NCBI GenBank assembly: GCA_947494805.1
Contig: CANLWK010000002.1
Span: forward strand, 868,001 to 932,000
Direction of reading: 5' to 3'
Source: an uncultured Croceitalea sp.
GTDB lineage: Bacteria > Bacteroidota > Bacteroidia > Flavobacteriales > Flavobacteriaceae
DNA length: 64,000 nucleotides
In this document: positions 45,859 to 55,399 of the stretch, piece by piece
How the letters are laid out: every line of letters begins with the position of its first letter
Numbering within the stretch: position 1 is the stretch's first letter
Program-made: the position numbers and the translations under genes
The notes under the pieces: model-generated
The model's database searches: none
What the model was told of the DNA's origin: nothing
Seen by the model: the letters and a program-made list of their open reading frames with translations, nothing else

Positions 45859-46954
45859 ATGGTTTCTACAGATCAACATAAGGGTCTTATTGAGCGCCTT
45901 GGTGCGTTAAGGAGGTATCTTTGACATTGATGCCAAACTTATTGAAATAGAGAACGAGGAAGAAAAAACACTCGTTCCAGGGTTTTGGGACAATCCTCAA
46001 GAGGCCCAACTTCAAATGAAATCCATCAAATCGAAAAAAAAATGGGTTGAAGACTTTAATTCGGCACAGACTTTGGTCAATGACCTAGAGGTACTTATTG
46101 AGTTTCAAGATGCCGGAGAGGTCAGTGAAGAAGAAGTTACTGAAAAACTCAATGCCGCCACTGAGATCATCGAAAACCTTGAGTTCAAGAACATGCTTTC
46201 CGATGAAGGGGACGAACTTACGGCAGTATTGCAGATTACCGCAGGTGCAGGAGGTACAGAAAGCTGTGATTGGGCCGCAATGTTGATGCGCATGTATTTG
46301 ATGTGGAGTGAAAAAAACGGATTTAAGGTCAAAGAGCTCAATTATCAAGAAGGCGATGTCGCTGGTATCAAAACAGTTACGCTAGAAATTGAGGGTGAGT
46401 ATGCCTTTGGATGGTTGAAAGGGGAAAACGGTGTGCATCGTTTAGTACGCATTTCACCTTTTGATAGTAATGCAAAAAGACACACTTCGTTTGCTTCGGT
46501 CTATGTGTACCCCCTAGTCGATGATACCATTGAAATTGAGGTGAACCCCTCAGATATTGAAATCACAACGGCGCGCTCAAGTGGTGCCGGGGGTCAAAAC
46601 GTGAACAAGGTAGAAACAAAGGTGCAATTGGTGCACAAACCGACCGGAATACAGATTTCATGCTCTGATTCTCGCTCACAACACGATAACCGCGCAACCG
46701 CGATGAAAATGCTGAAATCACAATTGTATGAAATTGAGCTTCGAAAAAAACAGGAAGCAAGGGAAGAGATTGAATCAAGTAAAATGAAAATTGAATGGGG
46801 CTCACAAATTCGAAATTACGTGATGCATCCCTATAAATTGGTCAAAGACGTACGAACATCAGAAGAGACGGGAAATGTAGATGCCGTAATGAACGGTGAA
46901 ATCAATCAGTTTCTAAAGGCCTTCTTGATGATGATGGGACAGAAAGAAACTTAA
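45859..46954 (+). CDS. prfB: Peptide chain release factor 2 with programmed +1 frameshift
   Basis: The protein is encoded in two frames. Frame 1 runs from ATG 45859 for 21 codons to TAT-CTT-TGA (TGA 45922-45924), preceded by the Shine-Dalgarno-like AGGAGG (45910-45915). After a +1 slip at CTT, translation continues at GAC (45923) to 46954. The product is about 364 residues, the normal RF2 length. The GGQ motif lies in [14 protein letters not shown], and the SPF tripeptide that reads UGA/UAA is in [13 protein letters not shown]2 releases proteins at UGA and UAA, and the slip makes its level self-regulated. Starting at 46016 would miss the N-terminal domain. Confidence 0.95.
45910..45925 (+). 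promoter_or_regulatory. prfB programmed frameshift site
   Basis: The sequence AGGAGGTATCTTTGAC matches the classical bacterial RF2 recoding site: a Shine-Dalgarno-like hexamer, the slippery CTT codon, the in-frame UGA and the following C. Only the fourth base of the hexamer differs from the E. coli version. Confidence 0.93.
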
Positions 46955-47025
46955 GATTCTTGCGTTGTGCCCAAAGAGTAATACCATTTAACAAACAATT
47001 AACCAAGGACGACTAAACCTTGGTC

Positions 47026-47033
47026 TAATTTTG
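47026..47033 (+). promoter_or_regulatory. -7 element after a short hairpin
   Basis: TAATTTTG lies 15 nt before the ATG at 47048. Just upstream, accaagg (47002-47008) pairs with ccttggt (47018-47024); this hairpin may help end prfB transcription. Confidence 0.35.
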
Positions 47034-47047
47034 AAATCCTAGTAAAA

Positions 47048-47500
47048 ATGAAAAACACTTCACTTCTAATCGTCTTAGTCTTAGGGCTATTTGCAACCGA
47101 AATGGATGCACAGTTTAGAAACGGCAACCGGTTTGGCAGACAAAGGGGAAGTCAAATTCCGCAAGCACAAACCCCTCCTGAAGAACCAGAACCAAAAACT
47201 GCAGATCAATTGGTAGACGAGCAAATGCCAAAAATCACTGAGGCACTTGAACTTGATCCTTTTGAAGAAGCTGTGGTGCGTTCAACTTTTGTAAAGTATG
47301 TTCAAAAACGCATGGAACTGCAAATTTTGAAATTGGAGCCCAATAAAATGAAGGAAGAGTTTGAAAAGCTCGCCGAGCTTCAAAATGAAGAACTTAAGGC
47401 GGGTTTGCCTGAAGAAAAGTATGAAGCTTATCTCGATTTACAAGAAAATAGATTCAAAACAAAAAAGAAGAAAAAGAAACGAAAGAAAAATAAAGATTGA
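47048..47500 (+). CDS. Small exported protein with Lys-rich C-terminus
   Basis: A 150-residue protein with a signal peptide (about 1-21, ending EMDAQ). A Pro/Gln/Glu-rich linker (about 35-55) leads into a helical region (about 55-130), and the C-terminus is almost all Lys and Arg. I do not recognise a family, though the helical part resembles periplasmic Spy/CpxP-like or DUF-type proteins. The receptor gene follows after 1 nt, so the pair is one operon. Function unknown. Confidence 0.7.
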   Translation: MKNTSLLIVLVLGLFATEMDAQFRNGNRFGRQRGSQIPQAQTPPEEPEPKTADQLVDEQMPKITEALELDPFEEAVVRSTFVKYVQKRMELQILKLEPNKMKEEFEKLAELQNEELKAGLPEEKYEAYLDLQENRFKTKKKKKKRKKNKD

Positions 47501-47501
47501 C

Positions 47502-49934
47502 ATGCACAAACTGTTCTTAGTACTGGCCTTGGCAATAACAACAACTCTATTTGCACAGCGTCCCCAAAATTTAAGCCCGGTCACCGTTACAGGAACAGTT
47601 ATTGATAAAGATACAGGCGAACCCTTAGAATACGCTACTCTGGTTCTTGAAAGTCTTCGTAAACCAGATCAAGTAGATGGAGGCATAACAGATGCCAATG
47701 GAAAGTTTGAAGTGGAGACCATGCCCGGCATGTACAACATATCTGTGGAATACATCTCGTATACCACCTACAAAAAAGAGAGACAACTTATTAGTGGTAA
47801 CTTGGATCTGGGTACCATCACCTTAGCGCTCAATGTGGCTGCATTAGATGAAGTTGAGGTCATTGCTGAACGTACGACCGTTGAACTACGTCTTGACAAG
47901 CGTATCTATAACGTTGGAAAGGACTTGACCGTGCAAGGTGGTACCGTAAGTGATGTTTTAGATAATGTTCCCTCAGTTTCTGTTGATGTCGAAGGTAATG
48001 TACAGCTTCGCGGAAATGACGACGTCAGAATTTTAATCAATGGCAAACCCTCGGCAATTACCGGACTGAACAGTACTGACGCCCTACGACAGCTACCTGC
48101 AGAATCTATTGAAAAAGTAGAGGTCATAACTTCTCCATCAGCTCGATATGATGCCGAAGGCTCAGGGGGAATTATCAATATTATTCTTAGAAGAAGTAAG
48201 TTACAAGGACTCAATGGTGCACTTACCACAAATTTGGGATATCCAGAACGGGCCGGCATCAATGGCAATCTCAACTACCGGACGGGCGATTTTAACTTTT
48301 TTACCAATACTGGTTATAACTACAGAACTAGTCCAGGCAACTCTTTAAATGATACAGACTTCTTTGACGGTGAAGGTAATTTCACAAATTCAATTCGTGA
48401 AGACCGTGAATTCGATAGAACACGAAAAGGACTCAATACCAATATTGGTATGGAGTGGTATATCAATAAAACCGCTTCGTTAACACAGTCAGTATTCATC
48501 AGAGACTCTGATAACAGTAACGAGACCACCAATAACTTTAGTCAGCTTGACGCTTTGGGCAACACTAGCGGTGGTTTTCGTTTTGACCCTGAAACAGAAA
48601 AAGACAGAACATTTCAGTATGCCCTAAACTACGATAAACAGTTCAATGGTAATTCAGAGCATAAGTTCACTTTTGCATTTCAGTACGAAACCAGCGATGA
48701 AGTTGAAGAATCTTTAATTGTACAGAATGGATTTGATAGTGAATCGGTACGAACCGCAGAAGACCAGAGACGTATCTTTCTACAGACTGATTATGTAGTC
48801 CCTGTTGGAGAAAGTGGGCAATTCGAAATCGGCTATCGGGGTGATTTCAATAAGTTGGACACCGATTACGATGTTGTTTTTATTCAACCGACAATCGATG
48901 AGCTAGGCATTACCAATCCGAGCAACGTCTTGGATTTTAAAGAAACCATCAATGCATTTTATACGCAATACGGTGACAAATTAGGAAAGTTCTCTTTCTT
49001 GGGAGGGCTGCGTTATGAGGCCACCCGATTGATTATCAATCAAATCGAAACCGGTGATTTTAACCGCAATAATTTTGAAGGACTCTTTCCTACCTTAAAC
49101 GTGAATTTTGAAATTGATGAAAAAGAAAGTTTTCAATTGGGTTATAATAGAAGAATTCGAAGACCCCGATCCTTCTTTTTGAACCCTTTTCCATCAAGGT
49201 CGAGCCCTACAAACTTGTTCCAAGGAAATCCTAGTTTGACACCATCTTTTTCAAATCAATTTGAAATCGGTTATTTAAAGCGCTACGAGAAACTAACCCT
49301 TAATGGTTCTGTATATTTTCAACGTGCCAACAATGTAATCACCTTTATCACTGAAGACACCGGTGAAGAAACCATTTTTGATGGTGAAGAAGTAAGTATT
49401 CTACGAAGAACGCCTGTCAATTTAGCCAAGAATGATCGCTATGGTTTTGAAGTGACCACAAATTATAGGGGCTCTCGAAAATGGAATATTAACGGCAACA
49501 TCAATTTATTCAATCTGGTTACCCGCGGTGACTTTAACGAGCAGAATTTTGACGCTGAGAATTTAAGCTGGTTCATTCGTTTAAACAACAAACTAACACT
49601 ACCATCAAAAATAGATTGGCAGACACGCCTGTTCTATAGTGGTCCAAGAGAGAATGCCCAGACCAGAAGTCAAGGTGTCTTTTCATTAAGTTTTGCGTTC
49701 AGTAAAGATTTTTTCAATGAAAAAGCCTCCTTGGCCTTGAACGTGAGTGATGTTTTTAACAGCCGTAGACGGGTCAGTGAAACCCGAACACCATTCTTTA
49801 ATTCTGACAGTGAATTTCAGTTTAGGGTAAGGAGTTACAATCTGTCATTTACCTATAGATTTAACCAAAAGAAAAAAAGAGGCTCTGGCCGAAATGGTGA
49901 TTATGAAGGTGGTGGTGAAGAATTTGGACCATAA
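47502..49934 (+). CDS. Outer-membrane beta-barrel receptor (TonB-dependent type)
   Basis: The long frame opens at 47361 within the previous gene; the ATG at 47502 begins the signal peptide (MHKLFLVLALAITTTLFAQ). 810 residues: CarboxypepD_reg domain about 28-110 (GTVIDKDTGEPLEYATLVL), a plug at about 125-225 (SVDVEGNVQLRGNDDVRILI), and a beta-barrel of the OMP_b-brl_3 type to the end. Members bind and import ligands or work as outer-membrane receptors without a known substrate. No SusD-like gene follows, so it is not a classical polysaccharide locus. Its tail is Gly- and Glu-rich. Confidence 0.9.
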   Translation: MHKLFLVLALAITTTLFAQRPQNLSPVTVTGTVIDKDTGEPLEYATLVLESLRKPDQVDGGITDANGKFEVETMPGMYNISVEYISYTTYKKERQLISGNLDLGTITLALNVAALDEVEVIAERTTVELRLDKRIYNVGKDLTVQGGTVSDVLDNVPSVSVDVEGNVQLRGNDDVRILINGKPSAITGLNSTDALRQLPAESIEKVEVITSPSARYDAEGSGGIINIILRRSKLQGLNGALTTNLGYPERAGINGNLNYRTGDFNFFTNTGYNYRTSPGNSLNDTDFFDGEGNFTNSIREDREFDRTRKGLNTNIGMEWYINKTASLTQSVFIRDSDNSNETTNNFSQLDALGNTSGGFRFDPETEKDRTFQYALNYDKQFNGNSEHKFTFAFQYETSDEVEESLIVQNGFDSESVRTAEDQRRIFLQTDYVVPVGESGQFEIGYRGDFNKLDTDYDVVFIQPTIDELGITNPSNVLDFKETINAFYTQYGDKLGKFSFLGGLRYEATRLIINQIETGDFNRNNFEGLFPTLNVNFEIDEKESFQLGYNRRIRRPRSFFLNPFPSRSSPTNLFQGNPSLTPSFSNQFEIGYLKRYEKLTLNGSVYFQRANNVITFITEDTGEETIFDGEEVSILRRTPVNLAKNDRYGFEVTTNYRGSRKWNINGNINLFNLVTRGDFNEQNFDAENLSWFIRLNNKLTLPSKIDWQTRLFYSGPRENAQTRSQGVFSLSFAFSKDFFNEKASLALNVSDVFNSRRRVSETRTPFFNSDSEFQFRVRSYNLSFTYRFNQKKKRGSGRNGDYEGGGEEFGP

Positions 49935-49936
49935 AA

Positions 49937-49960
49937 AAAGGAGCTTATAGCTCCTTTTCT
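49937..49960 (+). terminator. Intrinsic terminator of the receptor gene
   Basis: A 9-bp stem (aaaggagct / agctccttt) with a 3-nt loop is followed by tcttct and begins 3 nt past the receptor stop codon. On the minus strand the A-run gives a good T-tail, so it may also end the small 49978-50151 gene. Confidence 0.75.
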
Positions 49961-49977
49961 TCTATTTAAATCTATTT

Positions 49978-50151
49978 CTATTCGTTTCTTGCAGCTCGTT
50001 TAGCTTCTTTACGTTCTTTCCACATTTCCAATAAATTGCCTCCCAACCAGTAAGGTACAACGAACGTCAATAAAAAAATCATTAACCAAAACCCAATGGT
50101 TAAAATGGTTAAAAAAGCTAAAAATCCGAGATATTGGTCAAATTCTACCAT
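49978..50151 (-). CDS. 57-residue single-helix membrane protein
   Basis: A complete small frame from ATG 50151 to TAG 49978: MVEFDQYLGFLAFLT at the start, one long membrane helix (about 9-36), a VVPYWLGGN turn and a charged Lys/Arg/Glu tail (MWKERKEAKRAARNE). The pattern of one helix and a basic amphipathic tail, and the exact fit between the two neighbouring transcripts, support a real gene. Function unknown. It fills most of the 49935-50281 gap. Confidence 0.62.
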   Translation of the reverse strand: MVEFDQYLGFLAFLTILTIGFWLMIFLLTFVVPYWLGGNLLEMWKERKEAKRAARNE

Positions 50152-50263
50152 GAAAATTCATTTATAAAACAAAGATACTTTGAAAACATCGAAAATTACA
50201 AATTGATTTCAAAAAAATCTTAGAAACCAACAAAAATCAGGAATAAATAAAAACACGAAACTA

Positions 50264-50271
50264 TACCTTTG
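50264..50271 (+). promoter_or_regulatory. -7 element (TACCTTTG) of fumC
   Basis: An exact TAnnTTTG match ends 10 nt before the ATG at 50282, so the leader would be only a few bases with that start, or about 12-15 nt if the ATG at 50291 is used. No TTG at 17-23 nt. Confidence 0.5.
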
Positions 50272-50281
50272 CAGTGCTAAA

Positions 50282-51688
50282 ATGAATACTATGGATTACA
50301 GAATAGAAAAGGATACTATGGGCGAGGTCAAAGTACCCGCTGACAAATATTGGGGGGCCCAGACCGAACGTTCACGAAATAATTTTAAAATAGGACCTTC
50401 AGGCTCTATGCCCTTAGAGGTCGTTTATGGCTTTGCATATTTAAAAAAGGCTGCTGCTTACACAAATCATGAATTGGGTGTATTGACTCTGGAAAAACGA
50501 GATCTGATTGCTACAGTTTGTGATGAGATTTTGACAGGTAAACATGACAATCAGTTTCCTTTGGTGGTTTGGCAAACAGGTTCTGGCACTCAAAGTAATA
50601 TGAATGTGAATGAAGTGGTTGCCAATAGGGCCCATGAAATTGCTGGCAAGAAAATTGGAGAGGGAGAAAAAACCATTCAGCCCAACGATGATGTTAATAA
50701 ATCACAATCTTCGAACGATACCTTTCCTACGGGAATGCATATTGCAGCCTATAAAAAAATTATTGATGTGACCATACCTGGGGTTGAACAACTTCGTGAT
50801 ACACTCCAAAAGAAATCAGAAGAGTTCAATGATGTTGTTAAAATTGGACGCACACATTTAATGGATGCCACTCCTTTAACTTTGGGTCAAGAGTTTTCAG
50901 GTTATGTAGCACAATTGGACCATGGTCTAAAAGCACTTAAGAATACACTCGCTCATTTGAGCCAATTGGCTTTGGGGGGAACCGCAGTCGGTACAGGCTT
51001 AAATACCCCAAAGGGATATGATGTGCTTGTTGCCAAATATATCGCGCAGTTTACTGGATTACCCTTTATTACCGCAGAAAATAAGTTTGAGGCACTTGCT
51101 GCGCATGATGCAATTGTTGAAACTCATGGTGCATTGAAACAATTGGCCGTTTCATTGAACAAAATAGCAAACGATATTCGTATGATGGCTTCTGGTCCTC
51201 GCTCGGGTATTGGTGAGATCATTATTCCTGCAAATGAGCCAGGCAGCTCCATTATGCCCGGTAAGGTGAACCCTACACAGTGTGAGGCACTGACCATGGT
51301 ATGTGCCCAAGTTTTAGGTAATGATGTGGCAATCAGCGTTGGTGGTACACAAGGCCATTATGAGCTTAATGTGTTTAAACCCGTTATGGCTGCCAATATT
51401 TTGCAATCTGCACAATTGATTGGTGACGCCTGTGTCAGTTTTGACGTCAACTGTGCATCGGGCATAACACCTAACCATGCCACCATCAAAATATTGTTGA
51501 ACAATTCTTTAATGTTGGTAACGGCACTAAATACAAAAATTGGTTACTACAAAGCCGCAGAAATAGCGAATACAGCACATAAAAATGGCACTACATTACG
51601 TGAAGAGGCCATTAACTTGGGGTATGTTTCCGCTGAAGAATATGATACTTGGGTCAAACCTGAAGACATGGTGGGCAGCTTGAAATAA
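50282..51688 (+). CDS. fumC: Class II fumarate hydratase
   Basis: A 468-residue enzyme of the class II fumarase/aspartase family. The signature [15 protein letters not shown] is present at about 318-332 with the catalytic Ser on that flexible loop, and [16 protein letters not shown] near 97-112 and [11 protein letters not shown] near 186-196 match fumarase. It interconverts fumarate and malate in the TCA cycle without an iron-sulfur cluster. The promoter position suggests that the ATG at 50291 ([11 protein letters not shown]) may be the true start. Confidence 0.95.
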   Translation: MNTMDYRIEKDTMGEVKVPADKYWGAQTERSRNNFKIGPSGSMPLEVVYGFAYLKKAAAYTNHELGVLTLEKRDLIATVCDEILTGKHDNQFPLVVWQTGSGTQSNMNVNEVVANRAHEIAGKKIGEGEKTIQPNDDVNKSQSSNDTFPTGMHIAAYKKIIDVTIPGVEQLRDTLQKKSEEFNDVVKIGRTHLMDATPLTLGQEFSGYVAQLDHGLKALKNTLAHLSQLALGGTAVGTGLNTPKGYDVLVAKYIAQFTGLPFITAENKFEALAAHDAIVETHGALKQLAVSLNKIANDIRMMASGPRSGIGEIIIPANEPGSSIMPGKVNPTQCEALTMVCAQVLGNDVAISVGGTQGHYELNVFKPVMAANILQSAQLIGDACVSFDVNCASGITPNHATIKILLNNSLMLVTALNTKIGYYKAAEIANTAHKNGTTLREEAINLGYVSAEEYDTWVKPEDMVGSLK

Positions 51689-51711
51689 AATTAGGCAAGT
51701 TTATAAAAGTA

Positions 51712-51742
51712 AAAAGGGCAATCGTTTGATTGCCCTTTTCTT
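51712..51742. terminator. Bidirectional terminator between convergent genes
   Basis: A 12-bp perfect stem (aaaagggcaatc / gattgccctttt) with a GTTT loop is followed by cttg on the plus strand. It lies between the fumC stop and the convergent 295-residue gene's stop. Confidence 0.8.
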
Positions 51743-51775
51743 GTGATAGTGTATATATGGAAAGTGTCTCGTTAC

Positions 51776-52663
51776 TTATTTCAAAGTGAACTTTGAAGTT
51801 CCCAATAGTTTTAACCCATCGTCGTAAACATTTACCATGTAGTTTCCTTTTTGGAAATCACTCGCTGGTTTATTGATGTAATCACAAACGTCTAAAGAAC
51901 TGTTTTCATAGTAAAAACTTGTTCCTTTTGTATAAGTAATTGAAGCACCGTCTTCCGTAGTTTTAGACATACCTTCACCGACAACGTTACCTTGTGGGTC
52001 AAGAACCTCAATAAAGAATTCCCTGTCCCCGGCAGAAGCTATGGCATTATCAGCAATAGTAAAGCATACTTTGAATTTATCAGTCGCTTTAGCTCTTGAA
52101 GTAGAAACTAATTTACCGCTTGATCTTTCTTTAACGGCATCAATGCTCTGACTTGATAAGTTCAACGCAGAACCTCTTTCTACGGCATCAGCCAATTGCG
52201 TATTTGAAACAACCAAAGAATCATTGAAAACTGTTTGCTTTTCCAATTCTACGAACGTGCTGTCACGTTGCATCGCCAAAAGCGAGTTTGATTGTGTCAA
52301 AGAGTCAACTTGCTTCAACAACTCTTCTCTTTCCGCTTTTAGAACACTTACTTGTCTTCTATATCTTGATAATGAAGCGATATCAGCTTTCATACCCTGA
52401 ACAGAATCAATATACTTTGCAATATTGTCACGAGCGGCCACCAACTCTTCGTTGGTTGCATTACTTTCTAAGATAGCTTTGTCGTATTCAGACTTTAAGC
52501 TGTTTAAATCTTCAACAACCAACTCTTTCTCTTGCGTGAGTGCATCTGTGGTCTTTTTCTTGTCTTGGTAAAGACTAACGGTATAAATAATAGTACCTAA
52601 AAGAATAACACCCAATAGGCCTGCTATTACTTTTAATCCGTTGTTACTTTTCGTCTCTGTCAT
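51776..52663 (-). CDS. Membrane-anchored coiled-coil protein, unknown function
   Basis: A 295-residue protein: a single helix at about 10-31, a long coiled coil at about 36-170 rich in Lys, Glu, Ser and Leu, and a C-terminal beta-rich domain (about 190-295) with two Cys (VCFTIAD, DVCDYINK) that could form a disulfide. This topology puts the C-terminal domain outside the inner membrane. It is a family conserved in Flavobacteriaceae, to my knowledge, without a function. A DPQGNVVGEG turn in the beta domain is conspicuous. Confidence 0.75.
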   Translation of the reverse strand: MTETKSNNGLKVIAGLLGVILLGTIIYTVSLYQDKKKTTDALTQEKELVVEDLNSLKSEYDKAILESNATNEELVAARDNIAKYIDSVQGMKADIASLSRYRRQVSVLKAEREELLKQVDSLTQSNSLLAMQRDSTFVELEKQTVFNDSLVVSNTQLADAVERGSALNLSSQSIDAVKERSSGKLVSTSRAKATDKFKVCFTIADNAIASAGDREFFIEVLDPQGNVVGEGMSKTTEDGASITYTKGTSFYYENSSLDVCDYINKPASDFQKGNYMVNVYDDGLKLLGTSKFTLK

Positions 52664-52804
52664 AATTTTAAATTTTAGTAAACTTCTCTAAAAAAGTATT
52701 TTACAGTGTTTGGTATATCTACGTTAAGGGGTTAACTTTAGATGTCAAGAGGTTTTTTTTGTTAAACAAAAAATTATAAAACACACATTAACAAATAGTT
52801 AGAT

Positions 52805-53611
52805 ATGTATATTTTTTTAAAAAAAAGCGCTTTCATCTTTGCACATTTAGCTATTTCTATCCTGTTTATGGCATGTTTGAATACAAAAAAAGAGCAAAAA
52901 TCACCGCAGACTTCACATTTAGAATCCCAAAAAGTAGTTGAAACGCTAAAGATCATACCCATTACACACGCCACTGCGGTCATTCAATGGGAGGCTATTA
53001 CCATTTATATAGATCCTGTAGGGGGAAAAGCCGCATTTACCGGTCAAAGGCAACCTGATTTGATTTTGATCACAGATATTCATGGAGACCATTTTAGTTT
53101 AGAAACCTTAGAAGAACTATCTACAGAAAATGCTAAAATAATAGTTCCTCAAGCGGTGGCGGATAAAATACCAGATACTTTTACTCCACAAATTGATGTA
53201 TTGCACAACGGAGATTCAAAAGAACGCTATGGAATTACCATTGAGGCCATACCGATGTATAATTTGAGGGAAGAAGCATTGCAATTTCATGAAAAAGGAA
53301 GAGGAAACGGATATGTGTTGAACATTGATGGGCAACGTATTTATTTTTCAGGTGATACCGAAGATATTCCTGAAATGCGTGCGCTGAAAAATATTGATAA
53401 AGCTTTTATCTGTATGAACCTACCTTATACAATGACAGTAGACAGTGCTGCAGATGCGGTTTTAGAATTTAAGCCCAAACAAGTATATCCCTATCATTAT
53501 AGAGGGCGCCCCGAGGTAAGTGATGTCAAAAAGTTTAAGCAACTGGTCAATGCCAAAAACAGTGACATTGAAGTTGTACAACTAGATTGGTATCCGGATG
53601 ATGATTTTTAA
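52805..53611 (+). CDS. MBL-fold hydrolase lipoprotein (UlaG-like)
   Basis: A 268-residue protein with a lipobox FMAC (Cys about 24). The metallo-beta-lactamase fold is shown by THATAVIQWE near 58, ITDIHGDHF (H-x-D-H motif) near 97-105, a YFSGDTED segment with the conserved Asp, and YPYHYRGRPE near 235-244. This is the UlaG/YycJ-like MBL group, often exported in Bacteroidetes. Substrate unknown. The gene stands alone between two convergent or divergent neighbours. Confidence 0.85.
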   Translation: MYIFLKKSAFIFAHLAISILFMACLNTKKEQKSPQTSHLESQKVVETLKIIPITHATAVIQWEAITIYIDPVGGKAAFTGQRQPDLILITDIHGDHFSLETLEELSTENAKIIVPQAVADKIPDTFTPQIDVLHNGDSKERYGITIEAIPMYNLREEALQFHEKGRGNGYVLNIDGQRIYFSGDTEDIPEMRALKNIDKAFICMNLPYTMTVDSAADAVLEFKPKQVYPYHYRGRPEVSDVKKFKQLVNAKNSDIEVVQLDWYPDDDF

Positions 53612-53653
53612 AGACATGCTATTAATAGTTGGCTAACAAGGTAAGCCAGCTGA

Positions 53654-55345
53654 TCATCGAATCAACTTTTTGTATTTGATACGCTTTGGCATGATATCGG
53701 CACCCAAACGTTTCTTTTTGTTCTCTTCATAATCAGAGAAAGAACCCTCAAAGAAATAAACCTGAGAGTCTCCTTCAAATGCCAAAATGTGCGTACAGAT
53801 ACGGTCTAAGAACCATCTATCGTGCGATATGATGACAGCACAGCCTGCAAAATTTTCCAGACCTTCTTCCAGAGCGCGTAATGTGTTGACATCTAAGTCA
53901 TTTGTAGGTTCATCTAAAAGCAGTACATTACCTTCTTCCTTTAAGGTCATGGCCAAGTGTAAACGGTTTCGTTCTCCACCCGATAACATATTGACCTTTT
54001 TGTTCTGTTCACTTCCAGAAAAGTTAAATCGGCTCAAGTAAGCTCTTGAATTTACCTGCTTGCCCCCCATCATCACCAACTCTTGGCTATCACTGAAATT
54101 CTGCCAAATTGTTTTCTCTGGGTCAATATTCGAGTGACTTTGGTCCACATAGGCCAGTTTGGCCGTATCACCGACAACAAATTCTCCTTTATCAGGTGTT
54201 TCTTCGCCCATTATCATTCTAAAAATGGTCGTCTTACCGGCCCCATTAGGTCCAATAATGCCCACAATACCAGCTTGAGGCAGATTGAAGTTTAAATCTT
54301 CATACAATAGTTTGTCACCATAGGCCTTGCTTACTCCATTGGCCTCGATTACATTGGTACCCAAACGTGGTCCGTTAGGTATATAAATCTCTAGTTTTTC
54401 TTCTAACTGTTTTTGGTCTTGGCTCAACAACTTGTCGTAATTTTTGAGTCTTGCCTTCTGTTTGGTCTGGCGACCTTTGGCTCCTTGACGTACCCAATCC
54501 AACTCTCGCTCCAATGTTTTTTGGCGTTTTGATGCTTGCTTGCTTTCTTGGGCCAAACGTTTTGACTTTTGGTCCAACCAACCTGAATAGTTTCCTTTCC
54601 AAGGAATTCCTTCGCCCCTATCCAATTCCAGTATCCATCCAGCAACATTATCTAAAAAGTAGCGATCATGGGTCACGGCAATTACTGTTCCTTTATACTG
54701 TGCCAAATGGTGCTCTAACCAATGTACCGATTCAGCATCTAAGTGGTTCGTGGGCTCATCTAACAACAAAACGTCGGGTTCTTGCAGTAACAATCTACAT
54801 AATGCGACCCGTCTGCGTTCACCACCTGATAGCACCCCTATCTTTTTATCAGAATCGGGGGTGCGCAATGCGTCCATTGCTATTTCAAGTTTGGTATCTA
54901 GCTCCCATGCATTTGAAGCGTCTATTTTGTTTTGTAGAGCAGCTTGCTTGTCCATCAGTTTTTGCATCTTATCTGCATCCTCGTATACTTCTGGAAGACC
55001 AAACATATCATTGATCTTGTTATATTCATCAAGAACTGCTACGGTTTCAGCCACCCCTTCTTTTACGATTTCAAGTACTGTTTTTTCTTCATCAAGTTGT
55101 GGCTCTTGCTCTAAATACCCCACAGAATATCCAGGTGAAAACACTACATCTCCCTGAAAATTTTTATCAACACCGGCAATAATCTTTAGTAGCGTTGATT
55201 TACCCGAGCCGTTCAGACCGAGTATTCCGATTTTAGCTCCATAAAAAAAACTGAGATAGATATTTTTTAAAACAGGTGTATTGGCATTTTTATAGGTCTT
55301 GGTAACCCCCGACATTGAAAAAATCACCTTCTTATCGTCTGACAT
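53654..55345 (-). CDS. ettA: ABC-F ATPase EttA (translational throttle)
   Basis: A 563-residue ABC-F protein with two ATPase domains: Walker A GLNGSGKST and GPNGAGKTT, signatures LSGGERRRV and LSGGERNRL, Walker B VLLLDEPTNHLD and VLLLDEPTNDLD. The arm insertion in domain 1 (INDMFGLPEVYEDADKM) and the linker full of Lys and Arg (QKSKRLAQESKQASKRQ) are EttA features. EttA binds the ribosomal E site and slows translation start when ATP is low. The last residues are KRIKYKKLIR. It is followed on the same strand by nothing closely spaced. Confidence 0.92.
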   Translation of the reverse strand: MSDDKKVIFSMSGVTKTYKNANTPVLKNIYLSFFYGAKIGILGLNGSGKSTLLKIIAGVDKNFQGDVVFSPGYSVGYLEQEPQLDEEKTVLEIVKEGVAETVAVLDEYNKINDMFGLPEVYEDADKMQKLMDKQAALQNKIDASNAWELDTKLEIAMDALRTPDSDKKIGVLSGGERRRVALCRLLLQEPDVLLLDEPTNHLDAESVHWLEHHLAQYKGTVIAVTHDRYFLDNVAGWILELDRGEGIPWKGNYSGWLDQKSKRLAQESKQASKRQKTLERELDWVRQGAKGRQTKQKARLKNYDKLLSQDQKQLEEKLEIYIPNGPRLGTNVIEANGVSKAYGDKLLYEDLNFNLPQAGIVGIIGPNGAGKTTIFRMIMGEETPDKGEFVVGDTAKLAYVDQSHSNIDPEKTIWQNFSDSQELVMMGGKQVNSRAYLSRFNFSGSEQNKKVNMLSGGERNRLHLAMTLKEEGNVLLLDEPTNDLDVNTLRALEEGLENFAGCAVIISHDRWFLDRICTHILAFEGDSQVYFFEGSFSDYEENKKKRLGADIMPKRIKYKKLIR

Positions 55346-55399
55346 GTAATACTATTTTTTAAGCGAAGAATTGAAACTGTAATTTTAAAACCGATATGG

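Noticed and set aside
46016-46954. RF2 starting at the first long-frame Met (312 residues)
   Set aside because: Family sequence continues upstream through the recoding site to ATG 45859, which gives the normal RF2 length.
54451-55014. 187-codon plus-strand frame inside ettA
   Set aside because: It lies fully antisense to a well-supported ABC-F gene, and its product has no recognisable domain.
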